NCBI RefSeq assembly: GCF_030238365.1 | Contig: NZ_JASSOT010000078.1 | Coordinates: forward strand, 117,165-181,164 | Reading direction: 5' to 3' | DNA from: Lelliottia wanjuensis | Lineage (GTDB): Bacteria > Pseudomonadota > Gammaproteobacteria > Enterobacterales > Enterobacteriaceae | Length of the DNA: 64,000 bases | Shown here: positions 17,217 through 23,581 of the stretch, one piece after another | Numbering within the stretch: the first letter of the stretch is position 1 | Layout of the letters: every line of letters starts with the position of its first letter | Translations under genes and position numbers: made by a program | Notes under the pieces: generated by a model | What the model was told of the DNA's origin: nothing | The model's database searches: none | Seen by the model: only the letters and a program-made list of their open reading frames with translations

Positions 17217-17245
17217 AATATAGAGCCTTTTGGCGCGTGGCTCAA
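17217..17245 (-). promoter_or_regulatory. Sigma-70 promoter for dat-ddc
   Basis: On the minus strand a TTGAGC -35 (17240-17245) and a TATATT -10 (17217-17222) are spaced by exactly 17 nt, about 85 nt before the dat start. Found by eye; the start of transcription is not known. Confidence 0.55.
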
Positions 17246-17370
17246 TGGTTAATTTGTTTACTGTTTTGTTACAAAAGAGGGGGGGTAAAAAGTGGTCAAT
17301 AACCCGATGTTTTCGATAGCAAAAATCTGCCGCTTCGTCGTACAAATCCCTCGCCGCGCAGGAGACAAAA

Positions 17371-17392
17371 AAGGCGGCACGTTAGCCGCCTT
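17371..17392 (-). terminator. Terminator after the lipoprotein gene
   Basis: Stem AAGGCGGC / GCCGCCTT followed on the minus strand by TTTTTTGTC, immediately downstream of the stop at 17397. Confidence 0.88.
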
Positions 17393-17396
17393 AACA

Positions 17397-17858
17397 TTAC
17401 TTCTGCGTAAACTGCAGTAAACCGTTATCGCGACCGTGGGTTTTATTCCATGACGCGTCGGTAATCCCGTTGTCATCAAGGGTGATGGAGAGAACGTATC
17501 CCGCCCCTTTGATTTCATAACTATTCGCATTAAAACGCTTCACCACGGCTTTCTTACCGTTGATTTTCGCGGTGAAAAAGCCGTTGCTGACCGTAGCGTT
17601 AATGCCGTTGGCGGTAAATGACGCCTCGCGCAGCGGGTCCTGCACTTTGGCGCTTTGCGCATGCTGCACGGCGTTAGCGGCATTCTCCAGCGCCTGTTTT
17701 TCAGCCACGGCGTTCATCGCCGTGGTGCGATTTTGTTCCGCCAGATAACAGGTATCCCGGCTCACGCCCTGCGCTTCACACTTCGCCATGCGTTCAGCAG
17801 GGGAGGAGCAGGCAGAAAGCGCGGAAACCGCCAGGGCAATCATCAGTAACTTCTTCAT
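17397..17858 (-). CDS. Uncharacterised lipoprotein (153 aa)
   Basis: I do not recognise this family by function. The signal peptide is MKKLLMIALAVSALSAC with lipobox LSAC at residues 14-17, so it should be acylated; Ser at +2 favours outer-membrane sorting. The mature part has a Cys pair (MAKCEAQGVSRDTCYLAEQNR), a helical Ala/Gln-rich region (residues 45-75) and a C-terminal part with repeated beta-like segments (GFFTAKINGKKAVVKRFN, YVLSITLDDNGI). It starts 9 nt after a 45-codon membrane protein gene with GAGG before the ATG, and ends at a strong terminator. Confidence 0.82.
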   Translation of the reverse strand: MKKLLMIALAVSALSACSSPAERMAKCEAQGVSRDTCYLAEQNRTTAMNAVAEKQALENAANAVQHAQSAKVQDPLREASFTANGINATVSNGFFTAKINGKKAVVKRFNANSYEIKGAGYVLSITLDDNGITDASWNKTHGRDNGLLQFTQK

Positions 17859-17867
17859 TTATTAACC

Positions 17868-18005
17868 TCAATCACAATGGACATAATTTAAAGCCAGGGA
17901 CAGCTGACGACAGGAGAAATAATCGCTATACAGGGTGCCGAGCCAAAAACCGGTCAGCATCAGTAAAATATAAAGAACAGCAGAACAAACTATTATTTTT
18001 ATCAT
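17868..18005 (-). CDS. Small single-span membrane protein (45 aa)
   Basis: Short frame just upstream of the lipoprotein gene. From ATG 18005 it encodes 45 aa with a hydrophobic span MIKIIVCSAVLYILLMLTGF, an amphipathic stretch, and three Cys in all (one in the span; SCRQ and VHCD at the end). An in-frame ATG at 18017 adds MIAI. No clear Shine-Dalgarno is visible for either start. The 9-nt gap to the lipoprotein gene suggests cotranscription. No family recognised; I accept it because of the hydrophobic profile and tight spacing, not because of homology. Confidence 0.5.
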   Translation of the reverse strand: MIKIIVCSAVLYILLMLTGFWLGTLYSDYFSCRQLSLALNYVHCD

Positions 18006-18060
18006 GATGGCTATCATCAAAGGGTACAGGTGAATTATTCAATTACGATGAGCCGGTTTA

Positions 18061-19014
18061 TCAGAAACCAATGCCGATTCCCGCGCCCATCGCAAAATCA
18101 TTATTTGTGGAGTCGCTGACACCCGCTTTAATGACCGTCGATGTACCTGCATGGAAGGAGGCGCCCACGCTCAGCGCTTGTTCATCTTTAAAGGTTCCCG
18201 CGCCTGCGGAGAACATCACCGACTGGCCAGCTTCCACCTGTGGCATCGACGCAATCGCAATGGCTGACGCCGCGCCGCTGCGGGACTCTTTTTTATTGTC
18301 ATCCATTTCGTCTTTCAGACTTTTAAATTGCGCATTGCTGCTGCTCTGCTGCTGGTTTAGGAACTGTTTTGCGTCCTGCAGATCTTTAGCAACATTCGCA
18401 GACTGTTTCGCCGTCTCAGCTATCGCTACGCTATTGCTTGCGACTTTCGCCTGTGTCGCCGTATCGACTTTAGTGACGGTGGTAGTTGCACCGGCTAAAC
18501 CGCGATCACCTTTATCGCCTTTATCACCTTTAGCCCCATCTTTAGGTTTAGGCGCATTTTCTAACGCATTAATGCGCGTGGTGTTCCCACTAATCAACGT
18601 ATCTTGATGAATGTTAACGTCGGTAAGACCGTGGTTTACCGTGTCTTGAGCGGTTTTGTTAGCAGCAATAGAATCTTTGTTAGCCTGGATATCTGAAGCG
18701 TTTTGAACGACTTCCCTTTGTACAACTACTACGCCGTTCTTAGTGCTGTTAAGATCTTGCTCAACAGCAACAATATGATTGTTGTTAGTTTTGATATCAT
18801 CAGCGTTAGTTTTTACAGCTTGCTCAGTGTTCCACATGTCACTAGATAAACCATCTACTCGCCCTGATTCGTTATTAAGGTGAGTTTCCAGATCCATACC
18901 TGTAGAAAGTTGCACATCAGAAGCAGGAGTCACGGCGTTTGCACAAGTGGATGCAACAAACGCACCAAATACAACTACCGCAATTGTAGATTTTCTAAAA
19001 TTAACTAATTTCAT
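18061..19014 (-). CDS. Short YadA-type trimeric autotransporter with collagen-like segment
   Basis: Predicted surface adhesin of 317 aa (type Vc secretion). The signal peptide is MKLVNFRKSTIAVVVFGAFVASTCANA. A coiled-coil stalk follows, with repeats of the form NADDIKTN / NASDIQANKDSIAANK / NTTRINALENA. Near residue 160 are six Gly-X-Y triplets (GAKGDKGDKGDRGLAGAT). A second coiled coil (VAETAKQS...LKDEMDDNKK) leads to the C-terminal YadA membrane anchor of about 80 residues (SAIAIASMPQVEAGQSVMFS to MGAGIGIGF, terminal Phe). ATG 19014 was chosen over a longer frame to 19053 because it begins the signal peptide. There is no globular YadA head, so binding would depend on the stalk. The gene stands alone beside the T6SS fragment. 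Confidence 0.9.
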   Translation of the reverse strand: MKLVNFRKSTIAVVVFGAFVASTCANAVTPASDVQLSTGMDLETHLNNESGRVDGLSSDMWNTEQAVKTNADDIKTNNNHIVAVEQDLNSTKNGVVVVQREVVQNASDIQANKDSIAANKTAQDTVNHGLTDVNIHQDTLISGNTTRINALENAPKPKDGAKGDKGDKGDRGLAGATTTVTKVDTATQAKVASNSVAIAETAKQSANVAKDLQDAKQFLNQQQSSSNAQFKSLKDEMDDNKKESRSGAASAIAIASMPQVEAGQSVMFSAGAGTFKDEQALSVGASFHAGTSTVIKAGVSDSTNNDFAMGAGIGIGF

Positions 19015-19113
19015 TTTGCTATCACCACAGATAAAGAAGAGGAAATGTATCAATGCGTAATTTTATACATTGATAATAGCGGTGAAATATCCCGGAATGT
19101 GATGGTGAAATTA

Positions 19114-19127
19114 TTGATCTACATCAT
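19114..19127. promoter_or_regulatory. Possible FNR box upstream of the autotransporter gene
   Basis: TTGAT-CTAC-ATCAT matches the FNR consensus TTGAT-N4-ATCAA at 9 of 10 positions. It lies about 100 nt before the autotransporter ATG. A TATTAT -10-like hexamer is present on the minus strand at 19073-19078. One mismatch and a non-standard distance make this tentative. Confidence 0.35.
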
Positions 19128-19500
19128 GCGAATGTTCTTATGCGAACCTGTTTAAGGTGATAAAACAGGCGGTTTACACCCCTGTTTTATAATGATGATT
19201 AGGCAACTACAATATAGATACAATTTAATTTCGTTATATCAATGTATACTTACAGATGAAGGTGAGGTGGCGCTTTTTATAATGTTTAATAAGTTTGAGG
19301 GGAGGGCGGTAAAGCTCCTTGAATCGTTGCCTATAAGATTAATTTTCTCACTTGCCGTTTATAGTCCGTATCCGGGCTTACCAGGTGGCTACTTTTTCGT
19401 GTCAAGGTACAGCGTGAAGAAGCGATAAACGGTAGGGGGGGGCTTACGCCAACAAGCAGCTTCCCCTAAGCTGGAAAAAGTAAGCTGTTTTGTACCAAAT
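19128..19500. other. Intergenic stretch, no gene seen
   Basis: About 370 nt between the autotransporter promoter region and the riboswitch remnant. It contains a run of eight G at 19435-19442 and the short string GTGAAGAAGCGATA (19413-19426), which occurs again near 21597. A 78-codon frame at 19192 has no Shine-Dalgarno or family features and I do not count it. Confidence 0.4.
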
Positions 19501-19549
19501 GACTCGGGGTGCCCTTCCACGTTAAGGCTGTGAAATACCCGTACCACCT
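19501..19549 (+). other. Truncated duplicate of the thiM TPP riboswitch
   Basis: The 49 nt GACTCGGGGTGCCCTTC...AAATACCCGTACCACCT match the first 50 nt of the riboswitch at 21837 with one indel and about four substitutions, in the same orientation. The TPP-binding CUGAGA is changed to CTGTGA, and the 3' half (CTGATCTGGATAATGCC...AGGGA) is missing. No gene follows on this strand. It is a decayed, probably non-functional remnant marking the left junction of the inserted T6SS fragment. Confidence 0.85.
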
Positions 19550-19757
19550 TCTAAGGACGATCCTCTAGCCAGCAATACTGCCACTCGACGCCGTTACGTA
19601 TCCAAACAAGCAAACAATCTAAGCGATAACAGCTGCAACACACATTTTTTACACTTCCTCATTGAAAAAGAGATTGAAATTCATATTTCGGCATTAATAA
19701 AATAACATCCTAGACACCTATTCATGTACCGGAGCGGCATTTAAACCCCTGCACAGG

Positions 19758-19886
19758 TTACGCTACTGTATCAAGTATCTCTGATAAGAAATCGGTGAAG
19801 TTAGAACAGGAATCAAAGACATTTTCTGTACCTATATTATCTGTAATTTCAAATGGATTTGTTATTGAAGCCCCATGATTTCTTAT
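19758..19886 (-). pseudogene. C-terminal tail of a possible SUKH/SMI1-like immunity protein
   Basis: Open frame of 42 codons in another phase directly after the hcp stop, reading ...NPFEITDNIGTENVFDSCSNFTDFLSEILDTVA and then stop. It has no start codon or Shine-Dalgarno of its own. The ending, an aromatic-Asp-Ser-x-x-x-Phe-x-x-Phe-Leu pattern, resembles the last helix of SMI1/KNR4 (SUKH) immunity proteins that are common beside T6SS toxins. This is inference from one short pattern; it may be chance coding. Confidence 0.35.
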
Positions 19887-20383
19887 TTAGCATTCTGACT
19901 TTCTGGTGCTGGTTTCATCCATGCGTCATCATATTTGATATTCCCTCTAACATAATTCCATTCAATCCCACGGAATTTAAGCCCTACAACCTCGTGCATG
20001 TTAGGGTTAGAGCTACCCGGATAGTACACATGGGTAAAATCTACCGATGAGATAACGACACTTTCAAGCGTGATATTATAGATTTCTACCTCTATCCCTG
20101 CTTCTACAATTTCATAATACTTTATCACTGCTTTCTGCAATCGTTTTGATTCACAAACGGCAACAGCAAGGTAAGGACTTACTTTATCAAGTTGCTTATG
20201 TAATGTGATAGGGTCATGTATTCTACAGCCTGTCATGCTTCCTGTAACTCTATCTACAGGTTGGCGTACACCATAGCTACTATTCATTATCTCAATAGCA
20301 CCTTCACGACCTAACGCCATACAATCCCCTGGAATTTTCATCCCATTTTCATCATATAAAAACAAATAAGCTGGTAATGACAT
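19883..20383 (-). CDS. hcp: Hcp-family type VI secretion tube protein
   Basis: Hcp1-family protein (166 aa) that forms the hexameric inner tube of the T6SS and carries small effectors in its lumen. Family landmarks: MSLPAYLFLYDENGMKIPGDCMALGREGAIEIMNSSYGVRQPVD at the start, DPITLHKQLDKVSPYLAVAVCESKRLQKAVIKYYEI in the middle, EIYNITLESVVISSVDFTHVYYPGS and the C-terminal DDAWMKP. Full family length with no C-terminal toxin extension. It starts 3 nt after the lipoprotein stop, as the last gene of a three-gene coupled operon. No tube, sheath or baseplate genes are in the window, so it is an orphan hcp. Its base composition is much richer in A+T than the flanking backbone. Confidence 0.93.
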   Translation of the reverse strand: MSLPAYLFLYDENGMKIPGDCMALGREGAIEIMNSSYGVRQPVDRVTGSMTGCRIHDPITLHKQLDKVSPYLAVAVCESKRLQKAVIKYYEIVEAGIEVEIYNITLESVVISSVDFTHVYYPGSSNPNMHEVVGLKFRGIEWNYVRGNIKYDDAWMKPAPESQNAK

Positions 20384-20386
20384 ATT

Positions 20387-20716
20387 TTAATTCCCGTCTT
20401 TATCAATAAAAAATGAATCTGAATAACTTTTACCATTAAGGCTATATGCAATATTGTACTGATAGCCATTATGTAACTTAACTTTAAAACAGGTGTCAGG
20501 GTATGATAAAGAAACTCTATCATCAGCTTTGATAACTGTATATTTCCTGTCAGGCCAATAGTAAACGCTATAACGATCAAGCACGTCTGTTTTATTTACA
20601 GTGAAACAAATCGTATCACCTTCTCTAAAAATGCTACGATGTTCAGCAATTGGCACACCTCCACCAGGGCAGCCTGAAAGAAGAAATATCACAGGTAGTA
20701 TTAGTAATCCTTTCAT
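20387..20716 (-). CDS. Periplasmic lipoprotein, putative T6SS immunity protein
   Basis: Lipoprotein of 109 aa: MKGLLILPVIFLLSGC with lipobox LSGC (residues 13-16), followed by PGGGVPIAEHRSIFREGDTICFTV, a beta-rich mature part with a Cys pair (ICFTV and DTCFKV) and the end FFIDKDGN. It looks like the family of small GCPG-type lipoproteins found beside T6SS effectors and annotated as putative periplasmic immunity proteins; this is recall, not a search. Its ATG overlaps the upstream stop by 4 nt (ATGA), so it is made together with the HExxH protein. If the pairing is right, it protects the periplasm from the co-encoded or a lost neighbouring effector. Confidence 0.7.
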   Translation of the reverse strand: MKGLLILPVIFLLSGCPGGGVPIAEHRSIFREGDTICFTVNKTDVLDRYSVYYWPDRKYTVIKADDRVSLSYPDTCFKVKLHNGYQYNIAYSLNGKSYSDSFFIDKDGN

Positions 20717-21276
20717 CCAGGGAAACCCTTTAACACGGCTTTGTATCTTCTTATTAATTCATGAGTAGATAAGCTAGGATTGTAATCTTGGTATTCTGCT
20801 AAATAAGATGTATCTCTATTAAAGCCATATGTGACAAGTAGCCAATAATCACTAGCTATTGATGCTTGTTGTTCTAATCCATAATGGAGGAAATCAGCTT
20901 TATCTAAGGTATAACTGTAATCAGCGAAGCGAGAAAATAAGCCTCTTGTTCTAACAAACATACCTTTTTGTGCTTGCCATGCGTGAACCATTTCGTGCAT
21001 GAATCTATGTTTCTTTTGTAGGTCTTGCTCTAATGAAAAATCAGGTGAATAGGTTCCTTCTCTAAACCATAGTTCGCCGTTAGGAGTCATAGCAACATCT
21101 ACAGGTTGCATGTTGAAGGGGAGGTAGCTTTCACGATGTACCCAAATGCGGCTATAAATGAGGCTTCCACCGAAAAGCGTTTTAGCGAGAGCTATCTCAC
21201 CTAACGTAAGTTGCCTGATTCCTCCAGCTACAATGGGGGTTCCTGATGTGGGTTTTATACTTTCATCAACTGGCAT
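20713..21276 (-). CDS. Vgr-associated HExxH protein, putative T6SS effector/metallopeptidase
   Basis: 187-aa protein without a signal peptide. A zincin-type HEMVH motif is at residues 94-98 in FMHEMVHAWQAQKG. The N-terminal part reads LTLGEIALAKTLFGGSLIYSRIWVHRESYLPF, followed by DVAMTPNGELWF, a layout I associate with proteins encoded next to vgrG in enterobacterial T6SS loci. Downstream acidic residues (ADYSYTLDKADFLHYGLEQQASI) could supply the third zinc ligand. The ATG abuts an in-frame TGA of a tail fragment upstream and has GAGGGA before it. Secretion through Hcp or VgrG and peptidase activity are inferred. It could also be an accessory or loading factor. Confidence 0.72.
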   Translation of the reverse strand: MPVDESIKPTSGTPIVAGGIRQLTLGEIALAKTLFGGSLIYSRIWVHRESYLPFNMQPVDVAMTPNGELWFREGTYSPDFSLEQDLQKKHRFMHEMVHAWQAQKGMFVRTRGLFSRFADYSYTLDKADFLHYGLEQQASIASDYWLLVTYGFNRDTSYLAEYQDYNPSLSTHELIRRYKAVLKGFPG

Positions 21277-21396
21277 TCAATATCCCTCTGATCCTTGTAG
21301 GTATTGATCGTTAATCGTACTACCAAAAGGATCAAGTAAGGAAAAGGTTTTTCCGAGAAGGCTCCTAAAATTAAATGGATTTAAGTGAAATAACAT
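21277..21396 (-). pseudogene. C-terminal tail of an upstream T6SS protein (VgrG-like?)
   Basis: Frame of 39 codons ending ...RSLLGKTFSLLDPFGSTINDQYLQGSEGY and TGA immediately before the HExxH gene ATG. An ATG exists at 21396, but a stop lies three codons further upstream and nothing else of the gene remains. In intact T6SS loci the HExxH gene usually follows vgrG, so this is most simply the last codons of a vgrG or similar effector gene, cut off at the island border. The family assignment is a guess from context. Confidence 0.4.
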
Positions 21397-21836
21397 CAAG
21401 ATTTAGTGTTGCTAAATATCGCCAGCTAAGAAACGGATTCGTCGAAAGCTAGAGGCCACAATAGAGAGAAAAGCATAAGGGAACGATAAAGGAAGAGCAT
21501 AATAGTTTACTTTTATTTTTCCTCTAATGTTGATTTTAGGTGTTTGGTTTTCTTTTATTGGTGTTGTTAGTCTTTTGGTTACCTCCTGCCTGGTGGTGAA
21601 GAAGCGATACCGGGTGTAGGATTAGCTTGTCAAATCCGTACTTTCCTATGCTCCTGATTCATTCATCGACTATTCGAGCGGGTGAACACATTGAGGTGAT
21701 TGATTACGTGATTTGTCTATTTCCGGTGTGATAACAACTGTGATAAATCGAAAATTCTTGCTCCTGCGACTATGCCCCGGTTACACTAAATACCTACACA
21801 TTTTCAATGTGTAAATGATTGTTTTATAAATGATTT
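21397..21836. other. Intergenic stretch between the T6SS fragment and the thiM riboswitch
   Basis: About 440 nt, A+T rich, no convincing gene. It contains GTGAAGAAGCGATA (about 21597-21610), shared with 19413-19426, which hints that the sequence upstream of the riboswitch is also partly duplicated on the other side of the island. It should contain the thiM promoter: TACACTAAATACCTACAC lies about 40 nt before the riboswitch. Confidence 0.45.
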
Positions 21837-21915
21837 GACTCGGGGTGCCCTTCTTCGTTGAAGGCTGAGAAATACCCGTACCACCTGATCTGGATAATGC
21901 CAGCGTAGGGAAGTC
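21837..21915 (+). promoter_or_regulatory. TPP (THI element) riboswitch of thiMD
   Basis: Complete thi-box: GACTCGGGGTGCCC, GGCTGAGAAATACCC (CUGAGA pyrimidine-sensing bulge), ACCTGATCTGGATAATGCCAGCG (pyrophosphate helix) and the closing AGGGAAGTC. It ends about 50 nt before the thiM ATG, whose Shine-Dalgarno AGGAG can be sequestered, as in the E. coli thiM translational switch. High TPP is expected to shut off thiM and the coupled thiD. Confidence 0.96.
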
Positions 21916-21964
21916 AGATGCCTTTCACGGCTATCGCTTCTTGACGCAAGGCAGGAGCGAAACC

Positions 21965-22735
21965 ATGCAGCCTGACCTGCTCGATTTACACGTTTTACAT
22001 CACTTCCGAACCCGTTCGCCACTCACCCACTGCATGACCAACGATGTGGTGCAAACCTTTACTGCTAACATTTTGCTCACCCTCGGCGCCTCCCCGGCGA
22101 TGGTCATTGAAGCCGAAGAGGCGGAGCAGTTTGCGGCCATGGCGGATGCGCTGCTGATCAATGTCGGCACACTCACCTCGCCACGCGCGCAGTCGATGCG
22201 CCGGGCGATTGAAAGTGCGGTCGCCGCGGGAAAACCCTGGACGCTCGATCCTGTCGGCGTTGGCGCGCTCGCGTTTCGCACCCGTTTTTGTCAGCAAGTT
22301 CTGACGCTCAAACCCGCCGCCATCCGCGGAAATGCCTCGGAAATTCTCGCTCTTGCCGGGATGAGCGCGGGCGGTCGCGGGGTGGACACCACCGATACCG
22401 CTGCCAGGGCGCTACCCGCCGCACAGGCGCTGGCGCGCCAGACCAACGCTATTGTCGCCGTTACGGGCGAAGTGGATTACGTCACCGACGGTCAGCGAAC
22501 GAAAACCATTGCTGGCGGCGACCCGATGATGACCCGCGTAGTCGGCACCGGCTGTGCGCTGTCGGCGGTGGTGGCGGCCAGCTGTTCGCTGCCGGGCGAC
22601 AGGCTGGATAATGTTGCCGCCGCCTGCGGATGGATGAAGCGCGCAGGGAGCGTCGCGGCGTCGCAAAGCGCCGGGCCGGGCAGTTTTGCCTGCGCCTTTA
22701 TCGACGCCCTCTGGAACCTGGAGGCGCAGGCATGA
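21965..22735 (+). CDS. thiM: Hydroxyethylthiazole kinase ThiM
   Basis: Cytosolic ribokinase-like kinase (256 aa) that phosphorylates 4-methyl-5-(2-hydroxyethyl)thiazole for thiamine salvage. Family signatures: PLTHCMTNDVVQTFTANILLTLGASPAM, LLINVGTLT, WTLDPVGVGAL, AAIRGNASEILALAG and the anion-hole loop VVGTGCALSAVVAA. Start at ATG 21965 with AGGAG 5 nt upstream; a longer frame from 21941 has no family match. Controlled by the riboswitch just upstream. The stop overlaps the thiD start by ATGA. Confidence 0.97.
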   Translation: MQPDLLDLHVLHHFRTRSPLTHCMTNDVVQTFTANILLTLGASPAMVIEAEEAEQFAAMADALLINVGTLTSPRAQSMRRAIESAVAAGKPWTLDPVGVGALAFRTRFCQQVLTLKPAAIRGNASEILALAGMSAGGRGVDTTDTAARALPAAQALARQTNAIVAVTGEVDYVTDGQRTKTIAGGDPMMTRVVGTGCALSAVVAASCSLPGDRLDNVAAACGWMKRAGSVAASQSAGPGSFACAFIDALWNLEAQA

Positions 22736-23532
22736 AACGTATTAACGCACTCACCATTGCAGGCACCGACCCAAGCGGCGGGGCGGGCATTCAGGCCGAT
22801 CTCAAAACCTTCTCGGCGCTCGGGGCCTACGGCTGCTCGGTCATTACCGCGCTGGTGGCGCAAAACACCCGAGGCGTGCAATCGGTGTACCGCATTGAGC
22901 CGGATTTTGTCGCCGCCCAGCTGGATTCCGTGTTCAGCGACGTGCGCATTGATACCACCAAAATCGGCATGCTGGCCGAGACGGATATTGTCGAAGCCGT
23001 CGCCGAACGCCTGACGCGTTATCAGGTGCAAAATGTGGTGCTCGACACGGTAATGCTGGCGAAAAGCGGCGATCCGCTGCTTTCTGCGTCCGCCGTTGAA
23101 ACCCTGCGCAAAAAACTGCTGCCGCAAGTCTCGCTTATCACGCCGAATCTTCCCGAAGCCGCCGCGCTGCTCGATACGCCGCACGCCCGCACGGAGCAGG
23201 AGATGAAAGAGCAGGGCCGCGCATTGCTGGCGCTCGGCTGCGAAGCGGTACTGATGAAGGGCGGTCATCTGGATGACGCCGAAAGCCCGGACTGGCTCTT
23301 TACCCGCGACGGCGCGCAGCGATTTACCGCCCCGCGCGTCATCACCAAAAACACCCACGGCACCGGCTGTACGCTCTCGGCGGCGCTGGCCGCGCTGCGC
23401 CCGCGCCACGAAAACTGGGCCGATACGGTGCAGGAGGCCAAAGCCTGGCTCTCGCTGGCACTCGCCAAAGCCGATACTCTGGAGGTCGGTCACGGTATTG
23501 GCCCGGTTCACCATTTTCATGCATGGTGGTAA
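22732..23532 (+). CDS. thiD: Hydroxymethylpyrimidine/phosphomethylpyrimidine kinase ThiD
   Basis: Phosphorylates HMP twice to HMP-PP, which is joined to the ThiM product by ThiE. 266 aa from ATG 22732, which overlaps the thiM stop (ATGA). Signatures: TIAGTDPSGGAGIQADLKTFSALG at the N-terminus, the middle DTVMLAKSGD, LITPNLPEAAALL, VLMKGGHL, and the C-terminal anion hole THGTGCTLSAALAA. The track-length extension to 22630 lies inside thiM and is not used. Coupled to thiM, so it is also under riboswitch control. Confidence 0.97.
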   Translation: MKRINALTIAGTDPSGGAGIQADLKTFSALGAYGCSVITALVAQNTRGVQSVYRIEPDFVAAQLDSVFSDVRIDTTKIGMLAETDIVEAVAERLTRYQVQNVVLDTVMLAKSGDPLLSASAVETLRKKLLPQVSLITPNLPEAAALLDTPHARTEQEMKEQGRALLALGCEAVLMKGGHLDDAESPDWLFTRDGAQRFTAPRVITKNTHGTGCTLSAALAALRPRHENWADTVQEAKAWLSLALAKADTLEVGHGIGPVHHFHAWW

Positions 23533-23581
23533 CGGGCTGAGCGAGTATACTGGCTAGAGATTTTCGGCCAGGAAAACAGAG

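Noticed and set aside
19192..19428. 78-codon frame upstream of the riboswitch remnant
   Set aside because: No Shine-Dalgarno, poor codon use, ends in an arginine-lysine tail with no domain; likely chance in A+T-rich DNA.
19853..20050. 65-codon plus-strand frame over the end of hcp
   Set aside because: Antisense of hcp.
19413..21610. Composite transposon as the origin of the T6SS fragment
   Set aside because: The flanking repeats are riboswitch sequence, not terminal inverted repeats, and no transposase is present; homologous or illegitimate recombination fits better.
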